In this document: piece after piece, positions 20,851-32,002 of the stretch
How the letters are laid out: each line of letters begins with the position of its first letter
Position numbering within the stretch: the stretch's first letter is position 1
NCBI GenBank assembly: GCA_964016985.1
Contig: OZ024837.1
Location: 40,301,207-40,365,206 of the forward strand
DNA from: Anodontia alba
Lineage: Eukaryota > Mollusca > Bivalvia > Lucinida > Lucinidae
Direction: 5' to 3'
Length of the DNA stretch: 64,000 bases
The notes under the pieces: model-generated
What the model saw: the letters and a program-made list of their open reading frames with translations, nothing else
What the model was told of the DNA's origin: nothing
Databases searched by the model: none
Program-made: the position numbers and the translations under genes

Positions 20851-20953
20851 TGGCACACAGCGTTAAAATGACGTCGTATCAACGTCGATGCGACGCGATG
20901 ACGTCGCATCGACGTTGATATGACGTCATTTTGATGTTATGCGCCTGCTGGGA
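20851..20953. mobile_element. Palindromic MITE family F, copy
   Basis: GGCACACAGCGTTAAAATGA to TGATGTTATGCGCCTGCTGG around a GCGACGCGATGACGTCGC centre. It contains TGACGTCA near 20920 and TGACGTCG near 20872. Confidence 0.85.
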
Positions 20954-20959
20954 TATCAG

Positions 20960-21200
20960 TAAAGTCGAGAACAGGAATCCATCTTCCGCCCTTTCAAAAA
21001 TAATTGACATCATAAGTTTTTGGTAACAGTTGTAACATCTTAATGACAAAGTTGCAATTATACGGAATGAACAATTATTTCCGCGGATTTTATCGATGTG
21101 TAAGCTCCGGCAAATCATTCACAAACTTAACATAAAATCCTTCGGGTTTTATTCAGTTTGTGAGTGATTCTCTGGGGTTCACACATCGAGAAATGCATAA
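20960..21200. mobile_element. Foldback repeat family O
   Basis: GGATTTTATCGATGTGTAAGC, then the hairpin CACAAACTTAACATAAAATC-CTTCGGG-TTTTATTCAGTTTGTGAGTG, then GGGGTTCACACATCGAGAAA. Shares the first block with 11215-11362. Confidence 0.65.
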
Positions 21201-21945
21201 AAACGAATTTCATTGCTATAATAAAGTTTATCGTTTTGTAAAGATCTTTCTGCGTCCATGTTTTGATGAAAAAAATAAAAATAAAAAAATCAGCTTTACA
21301 CTAATTTGCAGTCACATATTCGACGACTGAAGTACACTAAGTAATTATGTTCAGTGTGTGCCTCAAGGTCAAATTCAAATAACATCAAGCTATTTAAGGA
21401 AATCGCGACTTACGTCCCTTGGTTCTTTCGAATCAACAAGTTCGGTATGAGTTCTTTTTCTTTTTCTTCTTGCATCTGCTTCTTTTGTTTTAGCTTGCAC
21501 CACATGCAGCATACATGTAAAATACCATTTCTATGCTAAGTTTCTTTCAGTCATAACACACAGAAATTATTTAAACCAAAGAAACGATATAATACCAAAT
21601 CACGGTTAGTATTTATTAGTGAGTTTTTAACCTGCGACAAATATTGCCCTCGCGAATCAAGACTAGATCCGGAATGTACCCTCTGTTCCCGTTAGTTTAC
21701 CTGACTCATCAGCCTGAGAACTAATGCAATTTTATATACAAGAAATATGGAATTCTCAAGAATGTTTAAAAATTGAACAGTTGCCAAATTCTGCGAGTCG
21801 TCTGTTTACAGAAAATAATTATTTCTTAGGAACTGGCCATTAAATTTCATGTTTAGCATGCTGGGTTAATATTTTAGTAGACGTCATTTTTCACAATTTG
21901 TTTCTTTTTTTTTTCTTCATCAAAAATAGGTTTTGACACCTGAAA
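21201..21945. other. no gene recognised
   Basis: AT-rich sequence. The 61-codon ORF at 21354 has no recognisable feature. Confidence 0.4.
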
Positions 21946-21947
21946 TA

Positions 21948-22280
21948 CAGTCGACTCTCGTTATCTCGAATTCCTATGGACTCTCCGAAACACTTCGAGA
22001 TATCCGTACCTCGAAATACTCGAGTTGCTATAGTGAGGAAAACAATAAATCGAACAACAACATTTAACAAATGTATATGTAATTTGACTCCAGAAGTTAG
22101 AAAGATATTGAAAATGTTGTGGAAAAGAGGAGAAATTGCTCCTTAGGAGCAATTTCTCCTCTTTTCCACAATATTTTGTTACCTGTTCTTAGATTTCCAT
22201 GTTAAAACAGGGACCAGAATTTCACTTCGAGATAAGCGGTCATTCGAGATAAGCGAGGTCGAGATAACGAGAGTCGACTG
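21948..22280. mobile_element. pogo-like MITE, copy 1, TA-flanked
   Basis: CAGTCGACTCTCGTTATCTC at the left and its complement GAGATAACGAGAGTCGACTG at the right, with TA immediately outside both (21946-21947 and 22281-22282). Subterminal TTCGAGATA words repeat in both orientations. The centre is a GAGGAGAAATTGCTCC foldback. About 333 bp, no ORF. The TIR resembles Tigger/pogo ends (established style); the autonomous partner is not in the window. Confidence 0.93.
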
Positions 22281-22285
22281 TATAT

Positions 22286-22336
22286 AACAGAAAGAAAGAA
22301 AGAAAGAAAAGAAAGAAAAGAAAGAAAGAAAGAAAC

Positions 22337-22387
<51 letters not shown>
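22286..22387. repeat. (GAAA)n microsatellite
   Basis: About 100 bp of GAAA/GAAAA units directly abutting the right end of the pogo-like MITE. The minus-strand ORF of Phe/Leu/Ser repeats is an artefact. Confidence 0.98.
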
Positions 22388-22610
22388 GACGTTTTTCAGT
22401 CAAACTTGTATGCTAATCATGTCAAACATAATTAGCATTTCGTATAATGATTCCAAAAATAAATAGGCTACATAAAAAAAATCTTCGGCTTTCCTGTCGG
22501 GATACATAAACGAATAAATACGCATAATAAACATGATTACATGTAATGTGTACGCACAGAGTGATCGAGGTAAGAAGAGACAGTCTGCAGTCTGAATAGT
22601 CTGGCCCCAG

Positions 22611-22678
22611 ACCCTTTCTTTATTTTTCTTTTCTTTCTTTTTCTTTCTTTTTCTTCTTTTTTTTTTTTTTTTTTTTTG
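22611..22678. repeat. Polypyrimidine tract (TTTC and T-run)
   Basis: CTTTCTTTATTTTTC-type repeats ending in about 19 T. Confidence 0.95.
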
Positions 22679-22885
22679 AGGGGACACAACACTTGTAAAG
22701 CTTGTAGATTTTTTGTTTACTTCAATCCCTTGGCTAGAAAGTTTTTGTTCAGCCATAGGAAACTTGAAGTTGGATTAAAGAGGATCATGATAAAAAAATA
22801 ATGTAGAGAAAGAGAGAAATATATATAAAACAAAAACGACTGGAGCCAGTCTACAGTCTGAAGTGTAGTTCATAAAAAGAGAAGA

Positions 22886-23122
22886 CTAGCTTTGATCAAG
22901 TTTTCGGAATGAAATCACTTCAGGGCTACATTCCTTCATTATCAAAGTTATTTTTTCATGTAAGTTCCCGAAATCAGTTTTCCAAGATGAGCTTTGTTCT
23001 GTTTCATACATTGTCGTAACATTTTCTAGTAAGTCTCTTGGCAAAAAATGCTGTAGGTAATAATTTCTGGCGCTTAGCGGAGACGTTTTTAATGAGTTCA
23101 TAAAGTGCTTCTTAGGCAATGA
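22886..23122 (-). other. Unassigned ORF or possible terminal exon
   Basis: A 77-78 codon minus-strand reading frame with protein-like composition (NYYLQHFLPRDLLENVTTMY, SSSWKTDFGNLHEKI, KECSPEVISFRKLD) ends at a TAG. There is no ATG at the start; the frame opens just after an in-frame TAG at 23123-23125. It could be a terminal exon or a relic. I recognise no domain. Confidence 0.25.
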
Positions 23123-23236
23123 CTAACTCTAAGATTGTCTACGCGTAGATAATGAGTAAAACCACCCAACTGTATTTCGAAAATCCGAGTCCACGACAAC
23201 AATGAGAATTATTTTATTTTTTTATTTCCTTATTAT

Positions 23237-23271
23237 GCCCCCCCCCCCCCCCTCCCTCCCCCCCCCCCCCT
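23237..23271. repeat. C-rich homopolymer tract
   Basis: Two C-runs separated by TCCCTCC. The minus-strand reading as Gly/Arg repeats is an artefact. Confidence 0.95.
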
Positions 23272-23289
23272 CTACCCACCTCACCACCA

Positions 23290-23920
23290 ACGGGTGGGAG
23301 ACATGTTCTTTTTGGAACAGATCCCGTTGGCGTCGGCGTCGGCGTAAATTTCTTGTCCGCTCTGTAATTTGAATACCCTTTGGAATAATTTGATGATACT
23401 CGGTAGAAATGTAAAACAAGACGAGACGACGTGTGGCGTACAAGAATGATGACTCTGATTTTCTTATTTTTGGAGTTATTTTCGCTTGTTTTGTTTGAAA
23501 TAGATTTCGTGTCCGCTCTGTGCCTTGAATACCCTTCGAAATATTTTGATGGTGCTTGGTAGAAATGTAGAAAAGGACAAGACGACGTGTCGTGCCTCAG
23601 AATGACAACTCTGTCCTTCTAACTTTTGGCGTTATCTCCCTTTCTTATATTTGACAGTGATTATGTATTGATTTCGTATCCACTCTGTAAGTCGAACACC
23701 CTTTTGAATATTTTTATGTTACTCGGCAGAAATGTAGAACAGGACAAGAGGACGTGTCTCGTACAAGAATGACAACTCTGACTTTCTTGCTTTTGGAGTT
23801 ATTTCCCTTTGTTTTGTTTGAAATAGATTTCGTGTCCGCCATGTAACTCGAATACCCTTCGGAATATTTTGATGGTACTTGGTAGAAATGTAGAACAGGA
23901 CAAAGAACGACGTAAAAAAC
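23290..23920 (+). repeat. Tandem-repeat element, unit about 155-165 bp, four copies
   Basis: Each unit has GATTTCGTGTCCGCTCTGT, GGTAGAAATGTAGAA(C/A)AGGACAA, GACGTGTC and TTTTGGAGTTATTTCCCTT. Copies start near 23349, 23504, 23671 and 23827. The last runs into (GAAC)n and (GGAA)n microsatellites to about 23980. Confidence 0.85.
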
Positions 23921-23980
23921 GAAAGAACGAACGAACGAACGAAGAGAAAGGAAGGAAGGAAGGAAGGATGGATGGATGGC

Positions 23981-24338
23981 CGTAACGGCCCAGCAGAATC
24001 TGTTGAGTAGAAAATGCTATTTTATTATGTAAAATGGCTGTCGGAACGAAAGTGTGAAGTCGGCAATCGTTAGACGAATCCTTGATATGAGGCTTCCGGT
24101 TTGTTTTTTGCATCAAAAGTTTAAATAATTTTGCAAAATAATTAAATGCTGTGATTACTGGCGGGTTGAAAATTATCATTCAAAAGATGTTTGTGTTTAT
24201 TGTAATGTCCTAAAGTTTGAAAACCTATTGTTTGATTTATTAGAGTAAAGAAATTTAACTTAAGGTCATTAAGAATCGAAATAATATGCTTATACATAAT
24301 TAGGACTATATCTTTGAAGTGCCGTTTGTTGAAGTCAA
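23981..24338. other. no gene recognised
   Basis: AT-rich sequence without recognisable exons or repeats. Confidence 0.4.
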
Positions 24339-24340
24339 AA

Positions 24341-24383
<43 letters not shown>

Positions 24384-24384
24384 A
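24339..24384. repeat. (AAAT)n microsatellite
   Basis: About eleven AAAT/TAAA units. Confidence 0.97.
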
Positions 24385-24789
24385 ACATAACGACAGTTCT
24401 TTTGAGAAATATTCATCTCGCCTTCAAAAGTATAATATTGAATTCAAAATTCCTGATAATTTTAATAAAACAAAAAAACAAAAAACAAAAATAACTTCGA
24501 TGCCTTTTGACAATCATAATATCATAAAAGCCATATGTGCATTCGGACTTAGAAAAAAATCAGCTGCAATTTCGTTCACACTGATAAAGAGTCCAACCCC
24601 GATTTTCGGAAATCTCGGGAAGCAAAAAGGCCGAAAGGAATATAAACAAATTATATACCATTGTAAAGTTCAGAAAACGAGGAAGGTATTCATAGCAGGA
24701 AAAATATAACATTTGAAATGAAAATAGGTTTATATTTGTTTAAAATGTGACAATTCGTGTTTCTGACAGCTTTTCTCTACTAGTATATA

Positions 24790-25103
24790 CAGTTGACTCT
24801 CGTTATCTCGAACTCGCTGATCTCGAGTAACCGCTCATCGCGAAGTGAAAATCTGGTCCCTGCCTAACATGAAAATTTAACAACAGGTAAAAAATATTGT
24901 GAAAAAGAGGAGAAATTGCTCCAATTTCTTCTCTTCAATATATCTCTAACTTCAATAAGAGTCCAATTACACATATATTTGTCAAATGTGGTTGTTCGAA
25001 TTATTTTTTCCTCCATTCTGCAAATCTGATATGTCGACGAGGTACGGATATCTCGAAGTATTTCAGAGAGTCCCTTGGAATTCGAGATAACGATAGTCGA
25101 CTA
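24790..25103. mobile_element. pogo-like MITE, copy 2 (opposite orientation)
   Basis: CAGTTGACTCTCGTTATCTC at the left, GAGATAACGATAGTCGACTA at the right, TA outside the left end. It contains AGGAGAAATTGCTCC. Internal order is inverted relative to 21948. Confidence 0.9.
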
Positions 25104-25194
25104 TACATGTAGTAAGCCATTTGCATACTAGTCTCCTTTTCGAATCTCGAGAAGCATGAAATATTTCAGAAAAAATTATATCATTATAAAGGTA

Positions 25195-25546
25195 CAATAA
25201 AACCTCAATGGCTCGAACACCGATGACTCGTTTACCATGGCTAGTTCGAACTCGTTTTTAGTCCCTACGAAAAATTTTCGATAACTCTAGAAAACAAACA
25301 TTTAGGAATTTGTTTTTATTTTATGATGAAATTGTATGTTGTGTGTACTCATTAGAATAGCCTCTTCGAGGCGATTCTAATGAGTAAACATACCATTATT
25401 GTATAGAAGATGGAAAAGATTTCCCTAAATTATCGCTATTTGCTTCCTGACCTGGCGCCATGATTAACCCTCAGTGGCTCGAACTACCCATGTCTCGAAC
25501 AAATTTCCATGGTCCCAAAGATGTTCGAGCCACTGAAGTTCGACTG
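25195..25546 (+). mobile_element. MITE family A, copy 4, best preserved
   Basis: TA (25193-25194), then CAATAAAACCTCAATGGCTC; the right end reads GAGCCACTGAAGTTCGACTG followed by TA. The central foldback ATTAGAATAGCCTCTTCGAG and complement is at about 25350-25383. Subterminal regions carry TCGAAC words in both orientations. Confidence 0.88.
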
Positions 25547-25744
25547 TAATAAGATTGTCTTTCTTAATATAACAGGAAAAAAAATATGACATTTGTGAAG
25601 AAAATATCTTATATGAAATATTAGTTTGCCTTCTCTATGGTTACCATTGTAATTATTGGACAGGTTAGTGCGCTCACACCATTCTACGGAAACTGATAAT
25701 CTTCGGCTGTCTCCGGCGCTGTGATGTAGATAGTTGGTCATGAT

Positions 25745-27070
25745 CAAAATTTTGTCCCCCGGGGGTTATCTGCCCTTGTCCCTAGGCTATAAACGTGTAT
25801 AAAATTGTGTTATTTTTAAATGTCTCCTCTGAAATTGCTTGACCAATTTTCACCAGATTTCGCAGGGGGCCATCTGTCGAAATGGTATTAATAATTTCTT
25901 CGAATGGTTCCGCGCCATCGAAAAAAAAAAAAAAAAAAAAAAAAGGCTGCCATGCCCATATATGATAAAAACACTTTAAAAAATCTTTCTTCTAGGCTTA
26001 ATCTTGGTACATGTATATAGCATCGAGGACTCAAGGTCTACCAAGTTTGTTTAAATGATGATCGTAGGTTGACCTTTGACCTTTTTTACGGCAGGGTCAA
26101 CTTTGCGTCCCTATAGATTTATATGGGGAAAATGTTGAAAATTCATCTTCTCAAAATATATTAAAGAGTAATGGCTGAATTTTGCAATGTATGATTACAA
26201 TAGTAAAACTTTTTACAATCAAACTTGGGTCCCCTGGGGATTATCTACCCTTGCTCCTATATACATGTATAAAATTGTGTATATTTTAAATGTCTCCTTC
26301 TCTAAAGCCGCGCGAGCAATTTTCACGAGATTTCACATGGGGCCTTCTGTCGAAAGGGTATCGAAATCCGCGCCTTTGAACAAAATGGCCGCCTGCCGAT
26401 ATATGGTAAAAACACTTAAAAATCTTCTTTTCCAGAAACAAGAAAACTTTGAGGCTGAATCTTGGTATATAGCATCGAGGACTCAAGGTCTACCAAGTTT
26501 GTTTAAATGATAGTCGTGGGTTGACCTTTTGTCTTTTTATGGCAAGGTCAAAATTTACGCCCTCATACATTTGAATGGGAAAAATGTTCATTTTCTCAGT
26601 ATGTTTTAAAGGCTAATGGCTGAAACTTACAATGTAAGGTTAAAGAAGTATTGTCAAAATTTTGGGGGTTATCTGTCCTGACCCCTGGGATATATATATC
26701 CTGAAATCTTCAAACGTCTTTCTCTCTTGAACAATTTTTTATTAGATTTCACATGGGGCCTTCTGTCGAAATGGTCAAATGGTTCTGCACCACTGAACAA
26801 GATGACTGCCATGCCCATACATGTATATGATAAAACACTTCTTCTCCAGAACTAAGAAAGCTTTGAGGCTAAATCTTAGTATACAACATTGGGACTCAAA
26901 GTCTACTAAGTTTGTTCAGATGATGATACTAGGATGACCGTTGACCTTTTTACGGTATGCTCAAATGTGTGTCCTAGTTGCAGTGGCAATACTAGAAGAA
27001 GTTGCATGGTGTTTGCAGATATGCAATAATTGTTTTTATCAGGTAGGCGAATTGTGGCCCATGGGCCTCT
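25745..27070 (+). repeat. Tandem-repeat element, unit about 430-480 bp, three copies
   Basis: Each copy carries a GGGGTTATCTGCCCTTG-like start (25758, 26238, 26665), ACATGGGGCCTTCTGTCGAA, ACTCAAGGTCTACCAAGTTT and TTGACCTTTTTACGG. The block ends with GTGGCCCATGGGCCTCTTG, a nearly palindromic terminus. Similarity fades from copy to copy. An A-run (25921-25944) lies in the first copy. Confidence 0.85.
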
Positions 27071-27141
27071 TGTTTATCAGACTGTCTACGTTAAAATATC
27101 ACTGTTGACATGCTAACTGTAGTCAAAACTGTTCAAAGCAC

Positions 27142-27425
27142 ATCATTACGAAAACACGCCTATTCAAATATATTGAAAATTTCACCACCAAAAACTGAAA
27201 CTTTCAGATAAAACGTCTGATATTTTTTCATGTTTCTGTTCAAAACATAGATTGTGGGTATACATTAGAACCGCCTTGCCGAGGCGGTTCTAACGAGTAC
27301 CCACAATCTGTTTTTTTTTTTTAGCAAAAATAAGAAAAATTATGTAGACCCCTGTAAACCCCAGTTTTACTATACAAAAGTGGGGTTTAAGGGGGTCAAA
27401 ATTATGTAAGTATGTTTTCGTGATG
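27142..27425 (+). mobile_element. MITE family B, complete copy
   Basis: CATTACGAAAACACGCCTAT to ATGTTTTCGTGATG, central foldback at about 27254-27308 (GAACCGCCTTGCCGAGGCGGTTC), internal hairpin ACCCCAGTTTTACTATAC...GTGGGGTTTAA. Confidence 0.9.
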
Positions 27426-27564
27426 ACACGTTAAAACGTTTGATCGATGTCATTTAAGTATTTCTTTTATTTTACTTGCGTTTTTTTTTTTTTTTTTTTC
27501 GCTAATATATGTCAGGCTATGATTTATATATTTCCAGAGAAAATGGCTGAAATAGTTTAATCAG

Positions 27565-27850
27565 AGAGACCTTAATCAGACGCCGTAAATGCGGCGTCAA
27601 ATTGGATCTGCCCTGTTTGCCAAGTCCCCTTTTGGAGATCTCCAGACTAAATCGGTTAAACGCCTAGCAGCACTCTGGGCAAAAATTTCAGCAGCCGACA
27701 TTTTGAAATATTTGTTCTTATTTTTTTTTCCAGAAAAAGGGACTAAACATTTCAGTGCGGTGGTATCCAATGGATGGGGACCATTTGCATGCAATGTCAA
27801 AGCCCGTTTTCTAGGAAAAATAAGAAACATATTACCTATTTGGACTATTT
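27565..27850. mobile_element. Family J half plus family L foldback
   Basis: GAGACCTTAATCAGACGCC...GGCGTCAAATTGGATCTG is a decayed J hairpin. It is followed by family L (CAGCAGCCGACATTTTGAAA ... CCCGTTTTCTAGGAAAAATA). Both overlapping ORFs are repeat-derived. Confidence 0.6.
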
Positions 27851-28057
27851 GCTGTCTGCTGAATTAACCCAGAACGTGTTAACACCCAGATTTTCCAAAC
27901 GTAAAATGTGACAACGTGTAATTTAAAAATAGACCTGACAGTTCACCTGTACGACAGTTACACGCCTCAGGTACATTATTTTCTTTCTTCTAAATTAAAT
28001 ATTAAATGTCAGAAATAAAACGGACAAACAGGTGGATTGACTGACAGAGGGACTGAC

Positions 28058-28163
28058 CCAGCTAGCATTCTACATAAATCTACAGCGGGCAGTTATCGGC
28101 CCGTCAGCTACCCTGACGGACCGATAACGGTCCGCTATAGATTTATGTAGAATGCTTACTGGG
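28058..28163. mobile_element. Palindromic MITE family E, copy 6
   Basis: CCCAGCTAGCATTCTACATA to TATGTAGAATGCTTACTGGG around GTCAGCTACCCTGAC. Both arms carry the CCGATAACGG block, with different single mismatches. Confidence 0.9.
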
Positions 28164-28225
28164 GATGGACTCCATATTTAGGTGGGTATTGTTGCGACGT
28201 CCCATTGTGTCGGATATTTTTAGAG

Positions 28226-28259
28226 AGAAATAACAAAAAAAAAAAAAAAAAAAAAAAAT
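28226..28259. repeat. Poly-A run
   Basis: About 31 A interrupted once near its start. Confidence 0.95.
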
Positions 28260-28608
28260 AGTATCATAGAATTAACACCAAATACTTCTTAACAAGTCAC
28301 CTGACAATATAGTGTAGAAATGTAGAAATAATTGTGACATATACTGTACTTCATTGATCTTTTGACGAATAAGTATAAATATATATCTATACTCAATCAT
28401 TGATTTACTAAATATACAATAATTTATGGGGAATAGAATAGCAGAAACAGTTCAAAATGGACTTTTTCATGAACAGTTTTTCTTCGACTAAACAGGTTAG
28501 CCTAAATTAAACGTTTATTTTTTCTTTCTTTCTTTCTTTCTTTCTTTCTTTTTTTTTAGCTTTACCTTCGCGGGTCTAGCTGTTGTTTATTTAGTTTATT
28601 GGAAATGC
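28260..28608. other. no gene recognised; (TTTC)n at 28521-28558
   Basis: AT-rich sequence with one TTTC microsatellite. Confidence 0.5.
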
Positions 28609-28702
28609 ACAGCGGGCACATGGGTTTTATACAACGCCACATTAACATCGATGCAACGTCATGAAGTTATCGATGTTAATGCGACGTCAAGTGCCCGCTG
28701 GG
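28609..28702. mobile_element. Palindromic MITE family F, copy
   Basis: ACAGCGGGCACATGGGTTTT to CGTCAAGTGCCCGCTGGGT around CATCGATGCAACGTCATGAA. Confidence 0.8.
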
Positions 28703-29423
28703 TAATTTAGTAATATGAAATAGGTGCAACCTAATGAGCAACCAACCAATTTGTGACTTTCCAAATATAAAATAATAAATGAATAAAAATGGACTTATAA
28801 GTTTCAACAATTTGCGGGGTGGTGGTGAGGGAGGATGCGGGTGCATCTTATTTACAAGTATTCCTCAACAGGTTTTTTAAATTCAATAATACAGAAGCAT
28901 GCATTTTTTTAGTGATTTAAGACTGTATTAAAAGGCGGGAGAAAGGCATTTTCATCCAAGTACAATGAATAAGTTCCCACTGAGTGACCTCAGTATAAGT
29001 TTAGGGGGTGACTACTTCCAGTTCCAGCATAATTTCTCACAACATTCACCAATACTAAACTGAGCCAAAGCATGACAAAATCTATGGCAACCTGTTTGTG
29101 GTTTTGTCCATTTAATTTAGATACCTGCATTTCAAATACAGATATACCTGCTAATAAACACAGATATCTTTATTTCATTGTTATTACAAATATCTCTAAT
29201 TAAAATGCAGCTATATGTAATTGAATTGAGATACCTCTTACTGAAATGCAGATATCTGTACTTGAGAAATACAGATATCTCTATTTTCAATCATAACATA
29301 GAAATCTGCATTTGTATTAGAGACATCTGCATTTAAAAATACAGATATCTTCATTTCAATGAGAGATACATCTTGTGTAGCTGAAATTCAGATATCTGCA
29401 TTTAAAATACAGACATCGCTAAT

Positions 29424-29680
29424 GCCATTACGAAAACACGCCTATTCAAATATATAGAAAATTCTATCTCCAAAAACTTAAAATCTTCAGATAAAAATCT
29501 TTGATATTTTTCATATTTCTGCTCAAAACATAGATTGTTGGCACTCGTTAGAACCGCCTCGCGAATACGCACAATCTATGGTTTTAAGCAAAAATAATGT
29601 ATACCCTGGTATACCCCAGTTTTACTATATGAAACTGGGGTTTAAGTTGGTCAAAATTATATAGGCATGTTTTCCTGATG
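29424..29680 (+). mobile_element. MITE family B inserted in the dyad repeat cluster
   Basis: CATTACGAAAACACGCCTAT to GCATGTTTTCCTGATG. One arm of the central palindrome is deleted (GAACCGCCTCGCGAATACGC). Confidence 0.85.
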
Positions 29681-29799
29681 CAAATGCAGATACCTGTATT
29701 TGAAATGCAGATATCTTTATTTCTAAATTAAATACATATATCTGCATTTCAAGTACAGATATCTGCATTTCATTACAGATATCATTATTTATGGTTGAA

Positions 29800-30640
29800 A
29801 AAGATATCCTTATTTACTCTTACGCGTATTTTCACATGCACTGTTCCACTGGTTACAATATGTTGGGAAGCACATTTCCCGCCTCTGCAGACCACAAAAA
29901 AAAACTAATTAAAGATGCTCAAGATTTCAAACCATTATGTCTTTACAGTCAAATCCATCGCTCCTTTAAGAGGAGCACAAAAAAAAAGAGAGAAAGAGAA
30001 TGTGTAAAATATATTTTAGGAATCTATCATGGATGTGAGGGGTAGACAGAAAAATTCAGGCTTGCTGAGCGATGCAAGACTATGATCTCGAGGGACGGAT
30101 ATTTCGATCTACCTGTCACGCACGAAAGATTCTTTTTCTTGCATACTTTGTATCATATCTGAAGTCAAATCCCCTTGATTGTTGACATCTTCCATATTTT
30201 GATAACATTTCTGTGATGCTTAATGACAGCATTAACTTCAGTGATGTTAACCTTAACGATGGTGTACCTCTTGATTCCTATACAACCAGTGCACATCAAA
30301 AGCGCGAGAAATCTCAATTTTTATCTTACCCTGGATAACTTTTCATTTTCCGTATGTTTCTATAATCATGCGATTTTTCAGTACATGTATTTAAGAGAAC
30401 CAGTTTTTGGACAGGTCTATCACATAAATGCAGGCATTCTAGGCAGATATACATGATACATTCTGGGTTGCAGAATGAAGGTCCACAAGTAATTATTTAG
30501 ATAACCGAATGTATGGTTCTTTAACCTGCACATGGGTACTTGATTTTCCATGCAGAAGCCAGAGAGGGCCCCAGCAAAGACTGCACAGTTATTATGTCAT
30601 CCCTGCAAATCACAAAGGAAAGCGTGTTCGGATTCCATTT
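29800..30640. other. no gene recognised
   Basis: Two ORFs of 84 and 77 codons occur, without recognisable domains or paired splice sites. Confidence 0.35.
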
Positions 30641-30641
30641 A

Positions 30642-30750
30642 TTATTATTATTATTTTTTTTTTTTTTCTCTCGCCAATGGCCGAGATTAAACGTACCTCC
30701 AGCACTTGAGGCTATTGGACACACCACTGAGCTACCTGCTGTTGTCCGAG
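30642..30750 (-). mobile_element. tRNA-derived SINE head, truncated
   Basis: On the minus strand, GGTAGCTCAGTGGTGTGTCC is a good A box of a tRNA-like head. GCTGGAGGTACGTTTAATCTC stands where a decayed B box should be, followed by an A-rich tail (T/ATT repeats on the plus strand). The plus-strand ORFs here are antisense to it. Confidence 0.55.
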
Positions 30751-31310
30751 TTTAAGGGAAGCCTGGTAGGCTGCAAGGGACTATTAATTATGTTGAAAAT
30801 AAAAGTTGAAAATAATCAGGTTCTTAAGAGAACTTTGCATTTAAAATTACAATTATCTGTAGTTTCTATAAATAAAGATTTCTGTATTTGAAATACAGAT
30901 ATCTGTATTAGAAATACAGGCATCTCTATTTGAACGGCAGATATATTTTATTTGAATAATAATCATAGATATCCGTATTTCAATTAGAGATAGTTGCATT
31001 TCAAATAAAGATATTTGTATTTCAAAACAGTTACCCGAGTTTCTAAAATGTACTTATATCTTACTTAAATAGAAATATCTGCATTTGAAACGCAGACATC
31101 TGTAATTAAAATGCAGATATCTATGATTCAAATTCAGACATGTCCATTAAAGAACCAAAAAGAGATATCTGCATTTCAAATACGTATAAATACTCTGTAT
31201 TTGAAATACAGATATGTGCATTTGATGTAGGTAGCTGCATTTAAATGCAGATACCTTTATTTAAATGCAGATATCTGCATTTTAAATATAGATATCCGTA
31301 TTAAATTGGT

Positions 31311-31970
31311 TTTAACCCAAACGAGCCACCATAAAAAACAATGAAATGACCTATAAAAAAACACTTGTCCAAATGAATTTTAAACTAGTCACAAATTATG
31401 GCAATAGGGGCAAACCAATCTGTCATTCTGCGAATACAGACAGTTCTTAAGTGATAGCATTATGCTGCATTGAAATAAAACTCATCTGTAGATGAGGGAA
31501 GCAGTTACTGACAGTTCCTGGATTCACATGCAAGGTTACTGTATCTCATTTATAACAGGAGTAATCTATAAGAGAATAAACTAATTCTTTGTAAATAAGA
31601 ATTTCAACAGTTAAGAATTAGATAAACTCCAGAATTATTATCATAAAATGCTTCTCTTTTCTACAGATTATTTTAGTAAGAGAAAGTGAACAAATATTTT
31701 TTCTTTTTCTTTTTTTTATTCCATAAAAGATTATAGGACTAGACTACTGATGGTGCCAAGTATAAGATAATAAGACATGACACATGTATAATTCTTTTGT
31801 CATATGAAAGAACCGTTTATAGGTCTTTTCATTGCAGTTAGTGCCTTTTAACACACAGTAATAACTCAGTGATGAAACCTGATACAAATAAAGAAATGAA
31901 ACTGTTCAATGGTGATTCTTACAAGAATTATCAACAGAGCAGTGCTTCCATCCATTGTCATTCTATGAAA
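31311..31970. other. no gene recognised
   Basis: AT-rich sequence; no repeat or exon was assigned. A-run at 31972-31997. Confidence 0.4.
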
Positions 31971-31971
31971 C

Positions 31972-31997
<26 letters not shown>

Positions 31998-32002
<5 letters not shown>

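Larger units (their letters stand above)
29095..31310. repeat. Cluster of dyad-symmetric CAGATATCTG/ATTTNAAAT repeats
   Basis: Dozens of degenerate copies of CAGATATCTG(C/T)ATTT alternate with (C)AAATACAGATATC. Two nested dyads, CAGATATCTG and ATTT-N-AAAT, recur about every 18-25 bp. They are dense at 29100-29420, 29680-29790 and 30830-31310. The cluster is interrupted by a family B MITE (29424-29680) and by unrelated sequence at 29800-30830. Confidence 0.8.
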
